A DNA stretch of 64,000 nucleotides from Clostridiaceae bacterium (GTDB taxonomy: Bacteria > Bacillota > Clostridia > Lachnospirales > Lachnospiraceae), in NCBI GenBank assembly GCA_910575435.1, contig CAJTGI010000007.1, forward strand, positions 62,001 to 126,000, in the 5' to 3' direction. Position 1 is the stretch's first letter. Each line of letters begins with the position of its first letter. A program made the translations under genes and the position numbers. The notes beneath the pieces were generated by a model, which was given only the letters and a program-made list of their open reading frames with translations, ran no database searches and was not told where the DNA came from. This document shows positions 52,617 to 61,036 of this stretch, one piece after another.

Positions 52617-52705
52617 CTCTATTTATCCTCACTTTCAATCATACCGCCACAGGCGGCACAAACATTTTCATTGCTAAAACACCGGGCTGTTGCTGCTACG
52701 CTGTT
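52617..52705 (-). repeat. structured spacer between fliJ and the motE-like gene
   Basis: GCTAAAACA (overlapping the fliJ stop codon, 52702-52710) pairs with TGTTTTAGC (52673-52681); a TGCCGCC-type leader hairpin (52640-52660) follows before the ribosome binding site. Same layout as the other flagellar spacers, with different stem sequences. Confidence 0.55.
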
Positions 52706-53158
52706 TTAGCCACTTTCCTCTGCACTTCGGTGGCGGAAACTAACCAATTCGTCCACTTCCTTCCTCTCCTGTGCCTCGATTTCCAGTTTAAACTCTTCAA
52801 AAGCCTTCTCCTTTAGCTTCTCGTAGGTCTTTCTCTCCTTCATGGCATTGTCCAGCTTCTCCCTTGCCCGGTCTACCCGGCTCTGCTGGTTAGCGATTAC
52901 AACCCGCTGGAGATTGATGTTGTATTTTGCATTTTCCACGCTGTTTTCCAAGGCCTTAATCTCCTGGATATCCAAATGATTCTGCACCGCCCCGGTCAGC
53001 CTCTCCTGATAGCCGTTCTTTTTGGCCACCAGAAAGGCCAGCTTCTTCTCCTCCTCCCGAAGCTTCCCCATCTCGATTCCATATTCCGCTTTCGCCTGAT
53101 CTTCCAGCTTTTCCTTGATGGACAGAATGCTCTCCATCTGAAACACAAACTTTGCCAT
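52706..53158 (-). CDS. fliJ: flagellar export chaperone FliJ
   Basis: A 150-residue all-helical coiled-coil protein (MAKFVFQMESILSIKEKLEDQAKAEYG...) of normal FliJ length, acting with the FliI ATPase. 17 nt after fliI. Confidence 0.9.
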   Translation of the reverse strand: MAKFVFQMESILSIKEKLEDQAKAEYGIEMGKLREEEKKLAFLVAKKNGYQERLTGAVQNHLDIQEIKALENSVENAKYNINLQRVVIANQQSRVDRAREKLDNAMKERKTYEKLKEKAFEEFKLEIEAQERKEVDELVSFRHRSAEESG

Positions 53159-53175
53159 GAACTGTCACTTTCCCT

Positions 53176-54513
53176 CTACTCTGCCTCGGAAGCCTCTGCC
53201 TCGAATATTCCCTCAAGCATCTGCACCTCTTGGGCAAAGTCAAACTTTTCATACACATCCTGCCTGAGAAATTCATTGACCTCCCCAATCTTCGAAAGGG
53301 CGAAGTCAATCTCCGGGTTAGAGCCATCTTTATAGGCCCCGATATTGACCAGATCCTCCGCCTCGGAGTAGGTCGCTAGTACATTCCGCAACTTGCCGCT
53401 GGCATCCTTGTGGTCATCGCCTGCAATGGAACTCATCACGCGCGAAATGCTTTGCAGCACGTCAATGGCGGGATAATGGTTCTTCTGGGCAATCTTGCGG
53501 TTCAGCATGATATGTCCATCCAAGATGCTCCTGGCGGTATCTGTAATGGGCTCATTCATATCGTCACCATCCACCAGCACCGTATAGAGACCCGTGATGG
53601 AACCTTTGTCTGAACGCCCCGCCCGCTCTAGAAGCTTTGGCATCTCTGCATAGACGCTGGGAGGATATCCCCTGGACACCGGAGGCTCTCCCGAAGCCAG
53701 GCCAATCTCCCTCTGGGCCATGGAAAATCGGGTGAGGGAATCCATCATCAATAGCACATCCCTCCCCTGATCTCGAAAATACTCCGCAATGGCCGTGGCC
53801 GTCTTGGCAGCTTTATTTCGAATCAGCGCCGGCTTATCGGAAGTGGCAACCACCACCACGGACCTTGCCATTCCCTCCGGCCCAAGATCCCGCTCGATAA
53901 ACTCCCGGACCTCCCTGCCTCGCTCGCCAATCAGGGCAATCACATTGATATCTGCCTTGGTATTCCTGGCAAACATCCCTAGCAGCGTACTCTTGCCCAC
54001 GCCGCTGCCGGCAAAGATGCCTATTCGCTGTCCCTTGCCCACAGTAATCAGGCCGTCCACCGCCTTCACTCCCAGGGGAAGCACCTCATCGATAATCTCC
54101 CTTGTAAGCGGATCTGGCGGTTCGGCCTCCACCGAATAGCCCTGGGTGCCAGCAAGTTTGGACAGTTCCGAATGGTCAATGGGATTGCCCAGGCCGTCCA
54201 GGGTCTTCCCCAGCAGTTCCTCCCCCACTTTCACTTTTAAAGGAGCCCCAGTATTTTCCACGCGGCTCCCCAAACCAACCCCCGATGTATTGTCGTAGGG
54301 CATCAGAAGCACCCTGTCATCCCGGAATCCCACAACCTCCGCATTGATAATCTGATTGCTATCCTTCGTGATAATATGGCACAAATCATTCAACTTGGCC
54401 GCCGGGCCAATAGACTCCACCGTCAGCCCCACCACCTTAGCAACCTTGCCAAGCCGCTTTTCATAGGACTGATCCAAAAGCATATGATATTTTGATATGT
54501 CAATATCCACCAT
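53176..54513 (-). CDS. fliI: flagellum-specific ATPase FliI
   Basis: The type III export ATPase, 445 residues. P-loop GIFAGSGVGKSTLLGMFARN; Walker B VLLMMDSLTRFSMAQREIGLASGEPP; AEMPKLLERAGR and C-terminal EINEFLRQ-like VNEFLRQDVYEKFDF. Confidence 0.97.
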   Translation of the reverse strand: MVDIDISKYHMLLDQSYEKRLGKVAKVVGLTVESIGPAAKLNDLCHIITKDSNQIINAEVVGFRDDRVLLMPYDNTSGVGLGSRVENTGAPLKVKVGEELLGKTLDGLGNPIDHSELSKLAGTQGYSVEAEPPDPLTREIIDEVLPLGVKAVDGLITVGKGQRIGIFAGSGVGKSTLLGMFARNTKADINVIALIGERGREVREFIERDLGPEGMARSVVVVATSDKPALIRNKAAKTATAIAEYFRDQGRDVLLMMDSLTRFSMAQREIGLASGEPPVSRGYPPSVYAEMPKLLERAGRSDKGSITGLYTVLVDGDDMNEPITDTARSILDGHIMLNRKIAQKNHYPAIDVLQSISRVMSSIAGDDHKDASGKLRNVLATYSEAEDLVNIGAYKDGSNPEIDFALSKIGEVNEFLRQDVYEKFDFAQEVQMLEGIFEAEASEAE

Positions 54514-54576
54514 ACTGATACGCTCCTCGCTTTCTTTAGGAACTTTCCGAAATTATATCCAAACAGTTCCTTCCCA

Positions 54577-55419
54577 TCAATACACAAGCAGCTTCACGTG
54601 CTCTTCCAAATTCTGCATCTGGGCATCCAGACTGCAATCTATAATCCTATTGTCTGTCTCTATAATGCACTGACTTTCCGTCAGACTCTCATCCTCTAAA
54701 ATATCAAACTCCTGCACATCCTTCGCCAGCAGCTTGAGGGTCGCTTTCTTCGCAGACACTCTGGCAATATCCTTCTTGGACACTCGAAGAACCAATTTAG
54801 AAGTCTTCTCCATATTTCTCAATGCGCTTCCAATCAGGTAGAGAATAATTTCTTTCTTATCCTCGCAGACGATGCCTGTCAGTTTTTTCACCAGGGAGAC
54901 AATGATCTCAGCAAATGCCGGCTCCAGATTCTTTTCCTGCTCTTCCAACTCCTGCATTTTCTCCTGATATTCCTGCTGCAGTCCCTGACGCATCTGGTCT
55001 AACTCTACCCCTGCCTCGTTCCTTCCCTCTTCCATCCCAATGGCTTTCCCCTCGGAACGAGCCATTTCCTTGATAGCCTCTGCCTGCTCGTTGGCCTGGG
55101 CAACAATGGACTCTGCCTCCTGCCTGGCCTCCTCCAGTATTTTTTCCCGCTCCTCGCTCATCTGGGCAGAAAGTCTTTCCCGTTCCTCCCCAATCACATC
55201 ATCCATAGAGATGACAGAGAGCCCACTCTCAAATTCTGCCTCCTCATCTTCCTCTGGAAAAGTGCCGTCCAAAGTTTCGAAATGAAAGGGCTTCGCCTCC
55301 TCCACATGCCCCAGTTCAAGGATATTGGGAATATAATGCTCCACATTCTCATCAGGGTCAATGGATTTGACCTTGCCAGGCTCCATATTAAAATAAACGG
55401 ATTTTATCAGATTAGACAA
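54577..55419 (-). CDS. fliH: flagellar assembly protein FliH, TTG start
   Basis: A 280-residue FliI regulator with a long Glu/Gln-rich coiled coil (about residues 90-170). The start is set by a ribosome binding site: GGAGGTGA (55428-55435) lies 8 nt before a TTG at 55419, giving the N-terminus LSNLIKSVYF, which resembles Bacillus FliH. That TTG overlaps the fliG stop (TTGTCTAA). Longer GTG starts at 55437 and 55431 overlap the binding site itself and are less likely. Confidence 0.9.
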   Translation of the reverse strand: MSNLIKSVYFNMEPGKVKSIDPDENVEHYIPNILELGHVEEAKPFHFETLDGTFPEEDEEAEFESGLSVISMDDVIGEERERLSAQMSEEREKILEEARQEAESIVAQANEQAEAIKEMARSEGKAIGMEEGRNEAGVELDQMRQGLQQEYQEKMQELEEQEKNLEPAFAEIIVSLVKKLTGIVCEDKKEIILYLIGSALRNMEKTSKLVLRVSKKDIARVSAKKATLKLLAKDVQEFDILEDESLTESQCIIETDNRIIDCSLDAQMQNLEEHVKLLVY

Positions 55420-56425
55420 CGATCTCGTCACCTCCACCTCTGGATATGATAATCTCAGCGGAATCCTCTAACTTACGTATAATATTCACAATCTTCTGCT
55501 GCGCTTCCTCCACATCCTTCATGCGGACAGGCCCCATAAAGTCCATATCCTCCTTAATCATCGTAGAGAGGCGGGAAGAAAGATTGCTAAAGATTAGATT
55601 CTGCACATCCTCGTTAGCACCCTTCAAAGCCACTGCAAGCTCGTTATTATCCACCTCACGGAGCACACGCTGCACGGACCTGTCGTCCAGGGAAAGAATA
55701 TCCTCGAAGACGAACATCTTCTTGCGGATCTCGTCTGCCAGTTCTGGATCTTCGATCTCCAAATTCTCCATGATGTGCTTCTCTGTTCCGCGGTCCACCG
55801 TGTTCAAGATTTCCACGATAGAATCCACGCCACCGACCACGGTGTAATCCTGGTTTACCAGGGATGCTAATTTCTGCTCTAACACTTTTTCCACCTCTTT
55901 GATCACATCCGGCGATGTGCGGTCCATCTGGGCGATACGCTTTGCCACGTCTGTCTGTTTGTCTGGAGACAGGGCAGAAATCAAAGCAGAAGCCTGACCT
56001 GACGGCAGATAAGATAAAATCAAAGCGATAGTCTGGGGATGCTCATCCTGAATAAAGTTCAGCAGCTGATTGGCATCCGTCTTCCGCACAAACTCGAAAG
56101 GACGAACCTGCAGGGAAGCTGTCAGTTTGCCAATAACGTCCTTCGCTCTCTCCGCTCCCAGAGATTTCTCCAGCAAATCCTTGGCATATCCGATACCGCC
56201 CTCGGCGATATACTGCTGAGCCAGACACACTTCATAGAACTCATCCAGCACTGCCTCTTTCATAGAAGGAGCCACACTCCTGGTATTTGCAATTTCCAGG
56301 GTGAGCTGCTCGATCTCATCTTCCTTTAAATGTTTAAATACATTGGAGGACTTTTCCGGTCCCAGTGTAATCAGCAGAATCGCCGCTTTCTGCACTCCGC
56401 TGATTTCCTCTGTACTCTTTGCCAT
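55412..56425 (-). CDS. fliG: flagellar motor switch protein FliG
   Basis: A 337-residue rotor protein. N-terminal FliF-binding domain (GVQKAAILLITLGPEKSSNVFKHL), middle domain EHPQTIALILSYLPSGQASALISAL and the charged C-terminal torque helix (LDDRSVQRVLREVDNNELAVALKG). ATG 56425 follows AAAGGATGGG. Overlaps fliH. Confidence 0.96.
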   Translation of the reverse strand: MAKSTEEISGVQKAAILLITLGPEKSSNVFKHLKEDEIEQLTLEIANTRSVAPSMKEAVLDEFYEVCLAQQYIAEGGIGYAKDLLEKSLGAERAKDVIGKLTASLQVRPFEFVRKTDANQLLNFIQDEHPQTIALILSYLPSGQASALISALSPDKQTDVAKRIAQMDRTSPDVIKEVEKVLEQKLASLVNQDYTVVGGVDSIVEILNTVDRGTEKHIMENLEIEDPELADEIRKKMFVFEDILSLDDRSVQRVLREVDNNELAVALKGANEDVQNLIFSNLSSRLSTMIKEDMDFMGPVRMKDVEEAQQKIVNIIRKLEDSAEIIISRGGGDEIVV

Positions 56426-56482
56426 AACACCCATCCTTTCTCCGTCATACAAAACATACTACAAGCATATATGTCGATACTA

Positions 56483-56619
56483 CTCACAGCCATTCATCAA
56501 CTCATGCGATAGTCACTCTGCCTAACGGCATAAGCATCCACTCCGTTTGGCACAAAAAAGAATGCATTCGTTCCACTAAAGCGGCGTCCTATGCCGCCTT
56601 AGTGAAACTTCATTCTTTT
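56483..56619 (-). repeat. structured spacer between fliF and fliG
   Basis: It begins right after the fliF stop. Stem CACTAAAGCGGC (56574-56585) with GCCGCCTTAGTG (56593-56604), extended by AAAGAATG/CATTCTTT. The distal part (56483-56530) resembles the 83 bp palindrome at 6556-6638 (CACAGCC, CATGCGA, TGCCT.ACGGCAT). Confidence 0.6.
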
Positions 56620-58236
56620 TTACATATCCCACTCGTCATTCAACCAGTTTCGCAATAGTTGGGCAACCGCCTCCGGGTTCTCGTCCACGAACTTCTCTAT
56701 CATTCTCCTGGTCTCAGACTTATCGCTAAATTCAATATCCTCAATAGACTGGTTCTCCTTGGTGGTAGCCAAAAGCTGCTCTACGGAAAGCTCCGGCTCC
56801 TCCTCTGCTACCTTCACTGGCGCAGTACCGCGAACCACCACATAAATCAGCAGGGCAATGATCAGAATCGCCAGAATAATCATCAGATAATCTGCCAGCC
56901 CTCTGGAAGTATCCGGCTTCTCCACAAACTTTGGCACTTCGTAAGCCATCACGCTAATATTGTTGGCATTCACCCCAGTCGCCAGCGCGATCATGTTCAA
57001 TTCCTCCGCTGGCAGATTGATGGTCTGCCTATCGCTATTTTGGGCAATAAACTCATCAAAGGTCATATTGTCCAGCGTTCCGTCCTCCTCCAGCTGCTCC
57101 TCCTCGTACACCCGGTAGCGGAGGGCAACCACGCCCAGAGAAGACTCATCATAGAGAATCGCCGGGGTCTCCCGCTTGATATTCTCAATGGTCTCGTCCG
57201 TAAGGGCATCCTGTACCTTTTCAATCTCAAGGCTATTGGTGGTGGAACTCTGCCTCAGGAAATAATCCGTATCGTCATCGTTGGAAGCCGTCCCCGGCTC
57301 CCCGCCGGAACTGTTGCCCCCCTCGGATTTATAACTATAGAAATTCGTGGGATATCCATACTCCCTTCCCTCTGCCACAGAGTAGGTCTTGGACAAGGTC
57401 TCCGCCTTGCTCATGTCAAAGCGGATGCCAGGCGTTCCCACCTGGGTCTCATCATAGCCGCTCTTCAGAAGAAGGGAATTCACATTGTCGGCAATGGTCT
57501 TGCGAAGTTTCTCGCAATATTCCGTCACGCCTCCGGTAATGCTCCCCCCCAGGGCATCTGCCGTTGCGCCATTGTAGACGCTCTTTCCATCAGAATCATT
57601 GATAATGACGTTCTTCGTCTCTGTCCCCACCGCATTGGCCAGCCAGCTGGCAAGAGCCACGGAAGTCTCCTCCGTCAGTTCGTTCTTTTTGGAATCGCTG
57701 ACAGAAATCCGGGCAGTAATCGAGGTATCATCCGCCTCATCCAGAACGCTGTAATTGGAATCCGGCATATCGATAAACACCGTGGCATCATCAATGAATG
57801 AATACTCCTTCAAACTTTTCTGAATGGAACTCTGCAGGGCCAGCACCCTTTTCTGGCTCTTCTCGCTCTCCGTGGTGGACATGGAATTGTCAAAAGCCGC
57901 ATCCCATGTATAGCCCTTGTCTGCCAGTCCATTATCGCTCATGGTATAGAGGGCATCGGTCATATCCCCTTTATGTACGTAGACCGTCATGCCATCATCC
58001 GATGCCTTATAGGAAATCCCCTTCTCCGTCAGGGCGCTGGTCATCTTATTGGCATCATCCAGATTCTCAAAACGCTGAAACTGCACCCATGCCGGCCTCG
58101 ACACAAAATAGGCAGTCAGACCGATTGCGAAAAGCACCACGCAGATGACAGCGATAATAATCGTCTTCTGTTTGCTGGAATATTTCTTCCAGAACTCCAC
58201 AAGCCTTGTGGGAATTTCTTTTATTCTCTCTTGCAT
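56620..58236 (-). CDS. fliF: flagellar MS-ring protein FliF
   Basis: A 538-residue MS-ring protein with two transmembrane helices (IIIAVICVVLFAIGLTAYFV and YLMIILAILIIALLIYVVV), RBM domains containing RVLALQSSIQKSLKEYSFID and the C-terminal FliG-binding tail ENPEAVAQLLRNWLNDEWDM. Confidence 0.96.
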   Translation of the reverse strand: MQERIKEIPTRLVEFWKKYSSKQKTIIIAVICVVLFAIGLTAYFVSRPAWVQFQRFENLDDANKMTSALTEKGISYKASDDGMTVYVHKGDMTDALYTMSDNGLADKGYTWDAAFDNSMSTTESEKSQKRVLALQSSIQKSLKEYSFIDDATVFIDMPDSNYSVLDEADDTSITARISVSDSKKNELTEETSVALASWLANAVGTETKNVIINDSDGKSVYNGATADALGGSITGGVTEYCEKLRKTIADNVNSLLLKSGYDETQVGTPGIRFDMSKAETLSKTYSVAEGREYGYPTNFYSYKSEGGNSSGGEPGTASNDDDTDYFLRQSSTTNSLEIEKVQDALTDETIENIKRETPAILYDESSLGVVALRYRVYEEEQLEEDGTLDNMTFDEFIAQNSDRQTINLPAEELNMIALATGVNANNISVMAYEVPKFVEKPDTSRGLADYLMIILAILIIALLIYVVVRGTAPVKVAEEEPELSVEQLLATTKENQSIEDIEFSDKSETRRMIEKFVDENPEAVAQLLRNWLNDEWDM

Positions 58237-58351
58237 ATCATACTCCCCTATTGTCTATTTTCACACTATATAGGAAACCGCTTGTGTATAGCGGTATGCC
58301 ATTGGGAACGCGCCAATATCCAAGGGATATTTTGTTCCCTTTTTACCATCA

Positions 58352-58696
58352 TCAGAACTGCAGGTTCATGATTTCCCGATAGCCCTGCAGGAAGGCATCC
58401 CTCACGGCCACAGTATACTGCAGCGCCACATTTGCCTTCTGCTGCGCAATCTGAACATCATGAATGCTGTCCGTCTCTCCCAGTGCAAACTTAATTTCTT
58501 CCTCCTCTGCCGCATTGCTGTAATCATTGGTCTGCCTGACCAGATTCACCGCAGAGTCAAACACATTGGAAAAGGCAGACTTTTCTGCCTTGTCCTCCAC
58601 TAATAGAGAATCAGACTCCGACACCAGCGGCGACGAAATCTTAGGAGCCTGAAATGCCGTACTCAAATCCACATCAAACAATGATGAAATTTCCAT
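58352..58696 (-). CDS. fliE: flagellar hook-basal body protein FliE
   Basis: A 114-residue rod adaptor with the conserved C-terminal helix VQIAQQKANVALQYTVAVRDAFLQGYREIMNLQF. ATG 58696 follows GAGGATT. Confidence 0.94.
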   Translation of the reverse strand: MEISSLFDVDLSTAFQAPKISSPLVSESDSLLVEDKAEKSAFSNVFDSAVNLVRQTNDYSNAAEEEEIKFALGETDSIHDVQIAQQKANVALQYTVAVRDAFLQGYREIMNLQF

Positions 58697-58734
58697 AATC
58701 CTCAACCATGCCTTTCCATATTTCTATCTTTCTT

Positions 58735-58868
58735 CACATCACCAGCCATGCCGGCTTTGCCGGCACAGACAAACTATGTGAAGAACGCTGATTTTGCGTT
58801 CTTCTTAGGTGCGACTGTCGTTTTGCATGGCGAGGTGTTTTCGAGCCTAGCAAAACTTCGCACTTTTT
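58735..58868 (-). repeat. structured spacer between flgC and fliE
   Basis: Starts at the flgC stop. GTGCGA and GTTTTGC (58850-58863) pair with GCAAAAC and TCGCAC (58810-58826); a second hairpin GAAGAACGC/GCGTTCTTC (58780-58804) and a TGCCGGC leader hairpin (58744-58766) follow. Same order of parts as 38396-38542. Confidence 0.65.
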
Positions 58869-59309
58869 TTATTTGCCAATCTCCAGCGCTTTGAGCTGCA
58901 TATTCTTGGACGCATTGAAGGCAGTCACATTCGCCTCGTATGAACGGCTGGCATCAATCATATCCGTCATCTCCGTTACGGTATTCACGTTCGGATAGAT
59001 GACATAGCCATCCTCATCCGCATCCGGGTGAGTGGGATCATAGACCATCCGGCACGCCGTCTCGCTGTCCTCTATGATATCCGTAATCTTCACGCCCTTG
59101 CCCACGGCTCCCGCCGTGCCCATCAAGGTCTCCTGAAACGTGGCATAATTCTTCTCCTGGAAAATTACGGATTTCCTCTTATAGACATTCCCATCCGCAT
59201 CCCTGGTACTGTTCACATTCGCAATGTTCTCGGCAATGATATCCAGCCTGGTCTTCTGAGCCGTCATGCCAGAAGAACTGATATCCATGCCTGAAAAAAC
59301 TCCTCCCAT
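58869..59309 (-). CDS. flgC: flagellar rod protein FlgC
   Basis: A 146-residue proximal rod protein: SSSGMTAQKTRLDIIAENIANVNSTRDADGNVYKRKSVIF and C-terminal MTDMIDASRSYEANVTAFNASKNMQLKALEIGK. GGAGGAATAGT precedes the ATG. Confidence 0.95.
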   Translation of the reverse strand: MGGVFSGMDISSSGMTAQKTRLDIIAENIANVNSTRDADGNVYKRKSVIFQEKNYATFQETLMGTAGAVGKGVKITDIIEDSETACRMVYDPTHPDADEDGYVIYPNVNTVTEMTDMIDASRSYEANVTAFNASKNMQLKALEIGK

Positions 59310-59388
59310 ACTATTCCTCCATTCTATGTATCAGCATCTCTGCCTAAATTATTTGCCGTCAATGAAAAAGCATCAAGCGCAAAGCCTA

Positions 59389-59781
59389 TTAGCTGTTCCC
59401 CTTGGTCACCATCTTCAACCGATTGAACTCCTGAGATACAGAATCCAGCATGGTATAATACTTGATCTGGTTCTTCGCAAGTTCCGCGCTCTCCGTATCG
59501 ATATCCACGTTATTTCCATCAATGCGGTAGTCCATGCCTTCGTACTCCGTATAGGTGGTAGTCATCAGGGCGTCCAAATCCGCATTTGCCACCTCGTCAT
59601 CCAAAGAATTGGTATACCCCACCTCATTCCGCAGATACTCCTCGAACTGGACATCCTTTCTCTTGTATCCGGGGGTATCTACATTGGCAATATTGTTAGA
59701 AAGCACGGAATTCCTCGTCCAGCTGGCATCGCATGCCTTCTCCAGCACATTGATATAATTAAATGCTCCTGAACCTGTCAT
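59389..59781 (-). CDS. flgB: flagellar rod protein FlgB
   Basis: A 130-residue proximal rod protein with NSVLSNNIANVDTPGYKRKDVQFEEYL and the C-terminal ELAKNQIKYYTMLDSVSQEFNRLKMV. First gene of the flagellar locus; GGAGGATTTT precedes the ATG. Confidence 0.95.
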   Translation of the reverse strand: MTGSGAFNYINVLEKACDASWTRNSVLSNNIANVDTPGYKRKDVQFEEYLRNEVGYTNSLDDEVANADLDALMTTTYTEYEGMDYRIDGNNVDIDTESAELAKNQIKYYTMLDSVSQEFNRLKMVTKGNS

Positions 59782-59962
59782 ATAAAATCCTCCATTCCTA
59801 CTTAGCCCGCAGATTAGAAGCGAACTTCATTCGCATGGGGCAAGCACAAATCTTGCGTGTAAAATTTATTTCCACGCTAACTCCTTTCGGGTATAAAGAA
59901 CAGATGTATGCCTAATGTTCCTATACAGTTCTCAAAATTATATACCTAATCACACATATATA

Positions 59963-59990
59963 ATTATAGAGCAAATGAAATAAATTACAA
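59963..59990 (-). promoter_or_regulatory. candidate promoter of the flagellar operon (flgB)
   Basis: TTGTAA (59985-59990) and TATAAT (59963-59968), 16 bp apart on the minus strand. The 59782-60159 gap also holds a short GCCGTA/TACGGC hairpin (60039-60052) and an AATTT(N5)AAAA tract just upstream of the -35 that loosely recalls a CodY box. Confidence 0.45.
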
Positions 59991-60134
59991 GAGAATTTAG
60001 AAAAAAATATAAATTATTCACTGCATATTTCTGGAAAAGCCGTATTTACGGCAAGTCTGACTCCCCACCTCCCGCCAAAGAAATAGTTTAGCCACCGTGC
60101 CCCATGCATGTCAAAAATATCTCCATAAAGGGAG

Positions 60135-60159
60135 ACAGTGCCATATGCTGACACTGCCT
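60135..60159 (-). terminator. possible codY terminator hairpin
   Basis: GCAGTG/CACTGT stem directly after the codY stop; the T-run is poor, so readthrough into flgB is possible. Confidence 0.4.
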
Positions 60160-60933
60160 CTACATGCGATTCACGATAAAATCATAGCAAAACAAATCAT
60201 TTAAAATATGGATGGTGGTGCCCTTCATTCCCGAAGACTTTGTCCGAATGACTCCGGCACTCTCACACTTTTTCAAGGCATTGACTATGACGGACCGGGT
60301 AATGCCCACGCTGTCAGCCAGCCGACTTGCCACCAGGATGCCCTCCCTCCTATCTCCCATCTCTTCCAGCACCGCGACTACCGCCCTGCTTTCCAGCTTG
60401 GACAGGGTTCCAAGCACTGCCATCACATCCTTCTTTCTGTGCTCCTCCTCGGAGACCTCCTCCGACTCGGCCCTCTGCATGGCAAGCCCCACCACGGTAG
60501 TGCCGTATTCCGTCAGAATGATGTCATCGATGGAAAAAGGCTCCCTCTCCCTGTACACAAAGAGCGTTCCCAAACGGATTCCCGCCATGGATATAGGGGC
60601 AATCATGCCCTGAATCCCCTCGCTATCCTCCTCGGCAAGCCCCAAGGTCATCAGATTCACATTTTCCTTAGTGGAAAGAATGCTTAAAAACCGGTCATGG
60701 AGCGCCCTGTCCACGTACTCTCCCCGCTTTTTCTCCCCGAAATGGGAAATCACCGGAATATCGCTCTTCTCCTTCTTCCCCAAGATCTTTCCCTGGGAAC
60801 TTAAAAGCAGGACATTGACAGACAATACAAAGGACAATTCCCGGCAAAAATCTGCGAAATCTATCTTATCTGAATCCCTGTCATTGAGCAGGCGGTTGAT
60901 TCTTCTCGTTTTATCCAGCAGTTCTAAACTCAT
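60160..60933 (-). CDS. codY: GTP/branched-chain amino-acid sensing repressor CodY
   Basis: A 257-residue regulator that senses GTP and branched-chain amino acids. N-terminal GAF-like domain (MSLELLDKTRRINRLLNDRD) and a C-terminal winged helix with VASRLADSVGITRSVIVNALKKCESAGVIRTKSSGMKGT. Located directly upstream of flgB, as in Bacillus, where CodY represses the fla/che operon. Confidence 0.97.
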   Translation of the reverse strand: MSLELLDKTRRINRLLNDRDSDKIDFADFCRELSFVLSVNVLLLSSQGKILGKKEKSDIPVISHFGEKKRGEYVDRALHDRFLSILSTKENVNLMTLGLAEEDSEGIQGMIAPISMAGIRLGTLFVYREREPFSIDDIILTEYGTTVVGLAMQRAESEEVSEEEHRKKDVMAVLGTLSKLESRAVVAVLEEMGDRREGILVASRLADSVGITRSVIVNALKKCESAGVIRTKSSGMKGTTIHILNDLFCYDFIVNRM

Positions 60934-61036
60934 GTCAATCCCCATTCAGAAGCGTATGCGACATGGATGGGCAAATCTACGATACGTCTGCCATCAATGC
61001 TATTTGCGACGCTCCTGCACAAATAGCCAACATTAA

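Noticed and set aside
56659-57801. 380 aa plus-strand frame opposite fliF
   Set aside because: Antisense shadow; no domain and no start signal.
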